A DNA stretch of 64,000 bases from Meandrina meandrites (Eukaryota; Cnidaria; Anthozoa; Scleractinia; Meandrinidae), in the NCBI GenBank assembly GCA_963693305.1, contig OY855903.1, forward strand, positions 23,938,755 through 24,002,754, read 5' to 3'. The notes under the pieces are model-generated. The model did no database searches. It was not told the origin of the DNA and worked only from the letters and a program-made list of their open reading frames with translations. Made by a program: the position numbers and the translations under genes. Shown here piece after piece: positions 57,668-64,000 of this stretch. Position 1 is the first letter of the stretch; every line of letters begins with the position of its first letter.

Positions 57668-58763
57668 TTGTCCAATGATGCATTAAACGTAGCGGCAGAA
57701 GATCTCAAGACTTCCTCTAGGCTTCAGTGACTTGTGATTTTCTTACCATACTTGGCTTTAGTTGTTGTCGTTAACCAACGAGTTGACTTCGCTATTCTCT
57801 GCCCGCTGCCGTGGATATCAAGTTTTGTGTGTATTTTTGAGAGAGTCTGTACTGGAAAGTAAGTAACTCAAACTTTTTCCGTCTGTGTACTCGTTTGAAT
57901 TCAAAAGTCTTTCGTGCATTGGTTTTTGAAACGTTCTGTCTCGTCCATTGCTGCAAATTTTGCACTGTTGCAGGTTTCAATTCCTCTCATGTATTTTCAA
58001 TTGTCCTGTCTGCAGGTTGCCTTACCGCTACCCTCAGATCTAGGGACTGAAAAGGCCCAGTTACTTTTAAACAAAAGTAAGTATTAACATTGGATTATAA
58101 TGCATACTACATGATCAGGGAACAATAATCTTGAATGAAATCATGAGCTAATAATCAGTTTTGGTTGAGCTTTTTAAGATCAACAGTTGTTTAAAACTAG
58201 CATTTAACATTAAAAGAGGGACAACCCAATGATACATTGAACTTAGCGCCTGACTATCTCAAGACTTCCTTTATGTTTCACTAAGTAACTTGTGATTTTC
58301 TTTCCATACTTGTCTTTAGTTGCTGTCGTTAACCAACGAGGCGACTTGACTATTCCCTGTCGTGGATATCAAGTTTTGTGTGTTTTTCTGAGAGAGCCTG
58401 TACCGGAAAAGTAAGTAACTCAAACTATTTCTGTCTGTATACTCGTTTGATTTCATAAGGCTTTTCGTGCATTAGTTTTTGAATCACTCTGTCCCGTCCG
58501 TTCCTGCAAATTTTGCACTGTTGCAGGTTTCAACCCCTTTAATTTTTTTTTATTTTTGTCTGCAGGTTGCCCTACCGCTACCCTCAGATCTAGGGACTGA
58601 AAAAGCCAAGTTATTTTTGAACAAAAGTAAGTATTTAGATTGGATTATAATGCCTACTGCATGATCGGGGAACATAACTCTTGAAAAAAAAAATAATGAG
58701 TTAATCATCACTTGTGGTTGAGCTTTCTAAGATCAACCATTGCTTAAAACTACCATTTAACAG
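57668..58763 (+). repeat. tandem duplication (~560 bp x2) carrying candidate 5' exons of the TPR/CHAT gene
   Basis: Two direct copies, about 57668-58225 and 58228-58763, align over nearly their whole length. Each contains an exon-like block with good splice sites (57762-57858, 97 nt; 58320-58410, 91 nt) and a second one of 61 nt (58014-58074; 58566-58626) coding VALPLPSDLGTEKAQLLLNK or VALPLPSDLGTEKAKLFLNK, bounded by ctgcag and gtaagt. Only the 61-nt block has a convincing reading frame. Because 61 is not divisible by 3, using both copies in one mRNA would shift the frame, so alternative use or decay of one copy is likely. Joining the second copy to an acceptor at 59623 stays in frame with the large exon. 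Confidence 0.65.
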
Positions 58764-59625
58764 AAAAAGACTGACAGCTGGTCGTGTTATGTCGAAACAT
58801 TTGCGCCCTGTTGCTTACTCTATATATGTGGAATTTTATTCAAAGAATACAACTAGTTTCAAAATGGGCCGAGATACTTAGCAAGTAGAAAGGGGTTCAG
58901 AATAAAAGTTATTTGTTTCTTTTCTGTTAACGCTAATGTCGACTCTATATGTCTGGAAATTTATCAAAAGCGACAACCAGTTTAAAAACGTTTGGACACT
59001 CTGCATTTAGAGGGTAATTTTGCAGGTTTCACACTTTATATATTGTATCATCCCTTTTCTCCTTTATAATACTATTAGCCTCTGGGGGAAGGGGCTCAGA
59101 ATCAAAGTCATGTCATTGGCAACTAGCCTGGTGTATTTTGTTCTTGCTCTACGCGGTTTCTTGCTCGATTACAATTACTTTTCAGGACTCATACTGTAAG
59201 GCCCTCGTGTCTACAATTTTAAAGTCGAGGACAATTAATGGAAAGACTTTCAAAAAGGTTTTCACGCCGTCAGAATCTTGTCACAAAGGTTACATTAATG
59301 TTATTTTAAGGACCGTAAAGCCTGTCTGTATTTTACTCAATGAACCCTTTAAGTACTACCAACCTGTAGTTTGAAAAACCCGCCAAGATCCTTTGAAGAC
59401 ACATCATCTGTTCCTCCTCACATTGAAGTGGCAGTCTTACTTAGCGCGGTATTACAAAGGGCGGTCTTAAAAAGATAACATTGATTTCAAAGAATACACA
59501 AAGTCCTCACCTCTTTTCGTGTCACGTCATCCTGACACTGAAAAATGGTCTTATTTATATTTCACTTCTATTGAATGTGACCTTGACAGGAGTCAATCAA
59601 ATTCTTCACATCACGTGGAACAGCA

Positions 59626-62600
59626 ATGACAAATAGAGAGATAGAGTATCACAGCCAAGTCCTTAGCATTGCTTATGAATTGGGGGACAAGGCTGCGGAA
59701 AGGGCTGCGTTTAGCAACCTTGGCAGAGCTTTCCGGAGTATGGGTCGTTTTGAACAAGCCATTGAGTGCCACAGCCAAGCCCTTAGCATTGCCTATGAAC
59801 TGGATGACAAGGATGCGAGAGCAGCTGCCTTTAGCAACCTTGCTGATGCATTCCAGAGCATGGGTGATTTTAAACAAGCCATAGAGTACCACACGCAACA
59901 TCTTAGCATTGCCAAAGAACTGGGAGACAGGTGTGGAGAAGGACGTGCTTATGGCAATCTTGGCAATGCTTACGATAGTCTGGGTGATTTTAAACAAGCC
60001 ATAGAGTACCACACGCAACATCTTAGCATTGCCAAAGAACTGGGAGACAGGTGTGGAGAAGGAGCTGCTTATGGCAATCTTGGCTGTGCTTACCGGCGTC
60101 TGGGCGATTTTAAACAAGCCATAGAGTACCACACGCAACATCTTAGCATTGCCAAAGAACTGGGAGACAGGTGTGGAGAAGGACGTGCTTATGGCAATCT
60201 TGGCTGTGCTTACGATAGTCTGGGTGATTTTAAACAAGCCATAGAGTACCACACGCAACGTCTTAGCATTGCCAAAGAACTGGGAGACAGGTGTGGAGAG
60301 GAACGTGCTTATGGCAATCTTGGCTATGCTTACCAGAGTCTGGGTGATTTTAAACAAGCCATAGAGTACCACACGCAACATCTTAGCATTGCCAAAGAAC
60401 TGGGAGACAGGTGTGGAGAAGGACGTGCTTATGGCAATCTTGGCAATGCTTACGAGAGTCTGGGTGATTTTAAACAAGCCATAGAGTACCACACGCAAGA
60501 TCTTAGCATTGCCAAAGAACTGAGAGACAGGTGTGGAGAAGGAGCTGCTTATGTCAATCTTGGCTGTGCTTACCAGAGTCTGGGCGATTTTAAACAAGCC
60601 ATAGAGTACCACACGCAACATCTTAGCATTGCCAAAGAACTGGGAGACAGGTGTGGAGAAGGACGTGCTTATGGCAATCTTGGCTGTGCTTACCAGAGTC
60701 TGGGTGATTTTAAACAAGCCATAGAGTACCACACGCAACGTCTTAGCATTGCCAAAGAACTGGGAGACAGGTGTGGAGAAGGAGCTGCTTATGGCAATCT
60801 TGGCTGTGCTTACCGGAGTCTCGGTGATTTTAAACAAGCCATAGAGTACCACACGCAACATCTTAGCATTGCCAAAGAACTGGGAGACAGGTGTGGAGAA
60901 GGACGTGCTTATGGCAATCTTGGCAATGCTTACCAGAGTCTGGGTAATTTTAAACAAGCCATAGACTACCACACGCAACGTCTTAGCATTGCCAAAGAAC
61001 TGGGAGACAGGTGTGGAGAAGGACGTGCTTATGGCAATCTTGGCTGTGCTTACCGGAGCCTGGGTGATTTTAAACAAGCCATAGAGTACCACACGCAACA
61101 TCTTAGCATTGCCAAAGAACTGGGAGACAGGTGTGGAGAAGGACGTGCTTATGGCAATCTTGGCTGTGCTTACGATAGTCTGGGTGATTTTAAACAAGCC
61201 ATAGAGTACCACACGCAACGTCTTAGCATTGCCAAAGAACTGGGAGACAGGTGTGGAGAAGGACGTGCTTATGGCAATCTTGGCAATGCTTACGATAGTC
61301 TGGGTGATTGTAAACAGGCCATAGAGTACCAAACGCAACATCTTAGCATTGCCAAAGAACTGGGAGACAGGTGTGGAGAAGGAGCTGCTTATGGCAATCT
61401 TGGCTGTGCTTACCAGAGTCTGGGTGATTTTAAACAAGCCATAGAGTACCACACGCAACGTCTTAGCATTGCCAAAGAACTGGGAGACAGGTGTGGAGAA
61501 GGAGGAGCTTATGGCAATCTTGGCAATGTTTACCAGAGTCTGGGTGATTTTAAACAAGCCATAGAGTACCACACGCAACATCTTAGCATTGCCAAAGAAC
61601 TGGGAGACAGGTGTGGAGAAGGACGTGCTTATGGCAATCTTGGCAATGCTTGCTATAGTCTGGGTGATTTTAAACAAGCCATAGAGTACCACACGCAACG
61701 TCTTAGCATTGCCAAAGAACTGGGAGACAGGTGTGGAGAAGGACGTGCTTATGACAATCTTGGCTGTGCTTACCAGAGTCTCGGTGATTTTAAACAAGCC
61801 ATAGAGTACCACACGCAACGTCTTAGCATTGCCAGAGAGCTGGGACACAGGTCTGGCGAGGCAGCTTCGTTTTGCAATCTTAGCCATGCTTACCGTAGTC
61901 GGAGGAACTTAAAAGAAGCCGATAAGTATCAGAAGAAAGCTCTTAGTATTTTCACAGACCTTGGACTGAAACATGGGAAAACAGCTGCTTATAATAATCT
62001 TGGCAATTTTTCCCATGTTCTGGGTGATTTCGAACAAGCCATAGAGTATCACACGCAAGTTCTTAGCATTGCCAAAGAACTTGGAGACAGGTATGGAGAA
62101 GGATGCGCTTATGGCAATCTTGGCAATGCTTACCAGAGTCTTGGCAATTTGGAACAAGCCATAGAGTACCACACGCAACATCTTAGCATTGCTAAAGAAG
62201 TTGGGGCCATGGATAATGAAGCGGGTGTATGTTATAGTCTGGGATGTGATTTTGAATTGTCAGGTGCTTTGCATGAAGCTCTTGATTATTATCGATCTGC
62301 TACAAAACGGTTCGACGAAATGAGAGCTCTTCTTCAGTCCGAAGATGTGTGGAAAATAACCTTTCGCAACCAGTATGAAGCCGCTTACACTGCTCTGTGG
62401 AGAACTCTGTTAAGGCTTAAAAAAGTTGACGAAGCTTTGAATGCTGCTGAACAAGGACGAGCACAGGGTTTGATGGATCTCATGAAATTGCAATATGACT
62501 CTGAATTGCCAGCTTCAGATTCATTAGAACCTAAAGAAAGGATGTCTGACATGTTAAGTGATTTATCTGCCCAAACAGTTTTTGCAGCACTGGAAAGTAA

Positions 62601-63675
62601 GATAATTCATTTATGGGTACTCAGCCCAGGAAGGAAAGTTCAGTTTACACAAATAGAAGTAGAAAAAGAAGATGCTGTTACTTTCTTGGAGTGTTTAAGG
62701 AGGGATGCGGTCAAGGAAATTCAACGCAAACGTTCTGCGAATGACCTGAGAGACGAACTGCCACCCACTGAAGAATCTGGCCAGGAAACAGTAAATTCAT
62801 CACGCTGCAAGCGCAATCCTTTGTGCTTCTTTCATGATTTGATTATTGGTCCCATTGCAGACTTGCTTGAAGGTGAGGAATTGATCATTGTCCCGGATGG
62901 GCCATTATGTTTGGTTCCTTATGCTGCATTTTTAGATGGCAAATCAAGGTACCTAAGTGAGTCTCTCAGGATACGCATTCTTCCTTCACTGACGAGTTTA
63001 AAACTAATCACACATTCTGCTGAGAACTACCACAAAAAGAGTGGGGTGCTGCTTGTGGGAGATCCATGTCTGGAGGAAATTACCAACATATTTGGTGCGC
63101 CGAAATTTGATCCTTTGCCATACGCCAGAAAGGAAGTTGAGGCAATAGGTGAAATGCTGAATATCTCACCTCTAACAGGAAAAGAAGCTACAAAGGGTGA
63201 GGTGCTGAGACGAATTACTTCCGTTGCTGTGGTACACATTGCTGCCCATGGAAAAATCGAAACCGGTGAGATTTTGCTGACTCCAAATTGCGTAGAGACT
63301 TCCACGATCCCTGAAGAGAATGACTACGTTTTGACTATGTCCGATGTGCTGGCGACGAAGATTCCTGCAAGACTTGTTGTGCTCAGTTGCTGTCACAGCG
63401 CAAAAGGCAAGGTCATGGCTGAGGGTGTGGTCGGTATCGCACGGGCTTTCCTGGGTGCTGGTGCTCGTTCTGTTCTGGTGTCACTCTGGGCTATTGATGA
63501 CGAGGCCACCATGGAGTTTATGATAACCTTCTACAAACATCTGCATCGTGGATGTAGCGCCAGTGTGGCTCTTCACCAGTCTATGAAATGTCTCCGAGAG
63601 TCAGAGAAGTTTGGTGACGTAGAGTACTGGGCTCCATTTATACTCATCGGTGATGACGTCACGATAGAGTTTTGA
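59626..63675 (+). CDS. tetratricopeptide-repeat protein with C-terminal CHAT domain (large 3' exon)
   Basis: The open frame encodes 1349 aa from the first ATG. Residues 1-900 are about 22 TPR units of 40 residues with core [18 protein letters not shown]; 17 consecutive units (about residues 83-650) are almost identical. Residues about 900-1090 are a helical linker. Residues about 1090-1349 form a CHAT (caspase HetF-associated with TPRs) domain: VVHIAAHG places a histidine at 1208 and VVLSCCHS a cysteine at 1256, matching the catalytic dyad of clan CD peptidases, and the end [12 protein letters not shown] is typical. Such proteins are scaffolds or proteases whose partners are unknown here. The frame stays open upstream of the ATG to a TGA at about 59585, with possible acceptors at 59590 (ttgacag) and 59623 (ggaacag). 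Splicing from an upstream exon at 58566-58626 into 59624 keeps frame, so the true N-terminus may be longer. An AATAAA occurs at 63827-63832. Confidence 0.93.
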   Translation: MTNREIEYHSQVLSIAYELGDKAAERAAFSNLGRAFRSMGRFEQAIECHSQALSIAYELDDKDARAAAFSNLADAFQSMGDFKQAIEYHTQHLSIAKELGDRCGEGRAYGNLGNAYDSLGDFKQAIEYHTQHLSIAKELGDRCGEGAAYGNLGCAYRRLGDFKQAIEYHTQHLSIAKELGDRCGEGRAYGNLGCAYDSLGDFKQAIEYHTQRLSIAKELGDRCGEERAYGNLGYAYQSLGDFKQAIEYHTQHLSIAKELGDRCGEGRAYGNLGNAYESLGDFKQAIEYHTQDLSIAKELRDRCGEGAAYVNLGCAYQSLGDFKQAIEYHTQHLSIAKELGDRCGEGRAYGNLGCAYQSLGDFKQAIEYHTQRLSIAKELGDRCGEGAAYGNLGCAYRSLGDFKQAIEYHTQHLSIAKELGDRCGEGRAYGNLGNAYQSLGNFKQAIDYHTQRLSIAKELGDRCGEGRAYGNLGCAYRSLGDFKQAIEYHTQHLSIAKELGDRCGEGRAYGNLGCAYDSLGDFKQAIEYHTQRLSIAKELGDRCGEGRAYGNLGNAYDSLGDCKQAIEYQTQHLSIAKELGDRCGEGAAYGNLGCAYQSLGDFKQAIEYHTQRLSIAKELGDRCGEGGAYGNLGNVYQSLGDFKQAIEYHTQHLSIAKELGDRCGEGRAYGNLGNACYSLGDFKQAIEYHTQRLSIAKELGDRCGEGRAYDNLGCAYQSLGDFKQAIEYHTQRLSIARELGHRSGEAASFCNLSHAYRSRRNLKEADKYQKKALSIFTDLGLKHGKTAAYNNLGNFSHVLGDFEQAIEYHTQVLSIAKELGDRYGEGCAYGNLGNAYQSLGNLEQAIEYHTQHLSIAKEVGAMDNEAGVCYSLGCDFELSGALHEALDYYRSATKRFDEMRALLQSEDVWKITFRNQYEAAYTALWRTLLRLKKVDEALNAAEQGRAQGLMDLMKLQYDSELPASDSLEPKERMSDMLSDLSAQTVFAALESKIIHLWVLSPGRKVQFTQIEVEKEDAVTFLECLRRDAVKEIQRKRSANDLRDELPPTEESGQETVNSSRCKRNPLCFFHDLIIGPIADLLEGEELIIVPDGPLCLVPYAAFLDGKSRYLSESLRIRILPSLTSLKLITHSAENYHKKSGVLLVGDPCLEEITNIFGAPKFDPLPYARKEVEAIGEMLNISPLTGKEATKGEVLRRITSVAVVHIAAHGKIETGEILLTPNCVETSTIPEENDYVLTMSDVLATKIPARLVVLSCCHSAKGKVMAEGVVGIARAFLGAGARSVLVSLWAIDDEATMEFMITFYKHLHRGCSASVALHQSMKCLRESEKFGDVEYWAPFILIGDDVTIEF
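59871..61850 (+). repeat. homogenised 120-bp tandem repeat array coding for TPR units
   Basis: Seventeen consecutive 120-bp units, each one TPR, differ at only a few positions: mainly the codon after HTQ (His/Arg/Asp), the residue before AYGNLG (Arg/Ala/Gly), and the [14 protein letters not shown] stretch. The flanking units at 59631, 59751, 61911, 62031 and 62151 are clearly divergent. The His/Arg codon tends to alternate between neighbours, hinting that some duplications copied 240 bp at a time. The antisense strand is also open over most of the array. Confidence 0.95.
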
Positions 63676-64000
63676 GGAAATCGATAAGATCATTGTGAGT
63701 AGCACTTTTTTAGACTTTTAACCTTGTCAATTCTCTTAACTATTTAAAAGCACCGTAAAACGATGGCGCCCTACGCACAAGTTTTTAAAGGTACTTGTAC
63801 TTGTGCTTTTCAGGCTCGGTTCCAAAAATAAATATAAGTTCAACGCGAAAATAATCCCTAGGCCTAAGGTAGATTCACTTGTTTATCTATTGTTCACGGC
63901 CTGTCGAACAGCAAACAAATGCAACAGTCTAATTTTCTCGAATATATCATCTGAATACCTTTGAGTGAAGCGTTGCTCCGACGAAAAACTAAGCCTCGAA
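63676..64000. other. 3' flank of the TPR/CHAT gene
   Basis: AATAAA at 63827-63832 is the only signal seen; otherwise unique AT-rich sequence. Confidence 0.6.

Noticed and set aside
59611..61887. 758-codon ORF on the minus strand across the TPR array
   Set aside because: It is the antisense shadow of a 120-bp repeat whose unit happens to lack stops in that frame. The peptide simply repeats every 40 residues and has no independent start or domain.

Overview
Host and overall content. The window is animal nuclear DNA. Its genes are split by many GT-AG introns, it is AT-rich, and it is packed with short inverted-repeat elements and tRNA-derived SINEs. Together with a long TPR/CHAT gene built from homogenised repeats, this suggests an anthozoan cnidarian, probably a stony coral (inference from repeat style and gene content; no marker gene proves it). 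There is one 200-base assembly gap (33001-33200).

Layout. (1) 2071-31438, minus: a complete 18-exon gene for a fold-type III PLP-dependent decarboxylase resembling diaminopimelate decarboxylase; I could join every exon in frame (474 aa). (2) 6246-19428, inside intron 12 of that gene: a 13.2-kb nearly perfect palindromic mobile element. Its two ~6-kb arms are inverted copies around a ~1.1-kb loop. Its ends read AG...CT and it is flanked by a 6-bp duplication (GTTGTT), as in Polinton/Maverick elements, but no polymerase, integrase, ATPase, protease or capsid gene is recognisable. (3) 31801-37207, minus: a complete 5-exon monocarboxylate-transporter-like gene (460 aa). (4) 37.2-57 kb: almost gene-free. 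It holds two weak ORFs, several MITE families, a tRNA-derived SINE and an old tandem duplication. (5) 57.7-63.7 kb, plus: a TPR/CHAT gene. A tandemly duplicated cassette of candidate 5' exons precedes one large exon with about 22 TPRs, 17 of them near-identical at DNA level, ending in a CHAT protease-like domain with His and Cys in place.

Interplay. The decarboxylase and transporter genes are head-to-tail on the minus strand, about 360 bp apart, with no evidence of joint function. The palindromic element sits in an intron without damaging the flanking exons, but the pre-mRNA should contain a huge inverted repeat. The element's own genes (winged-helix/zinc protein, acidic C2H2 protein, small Cys/coiled-coil proteins and a divergently oriented broken gene) occur twice, once per arm. 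The most unusual object in the window is this fold-back Polinton-like element: a transposed unit made of one element end duplicated in inverted orientation.
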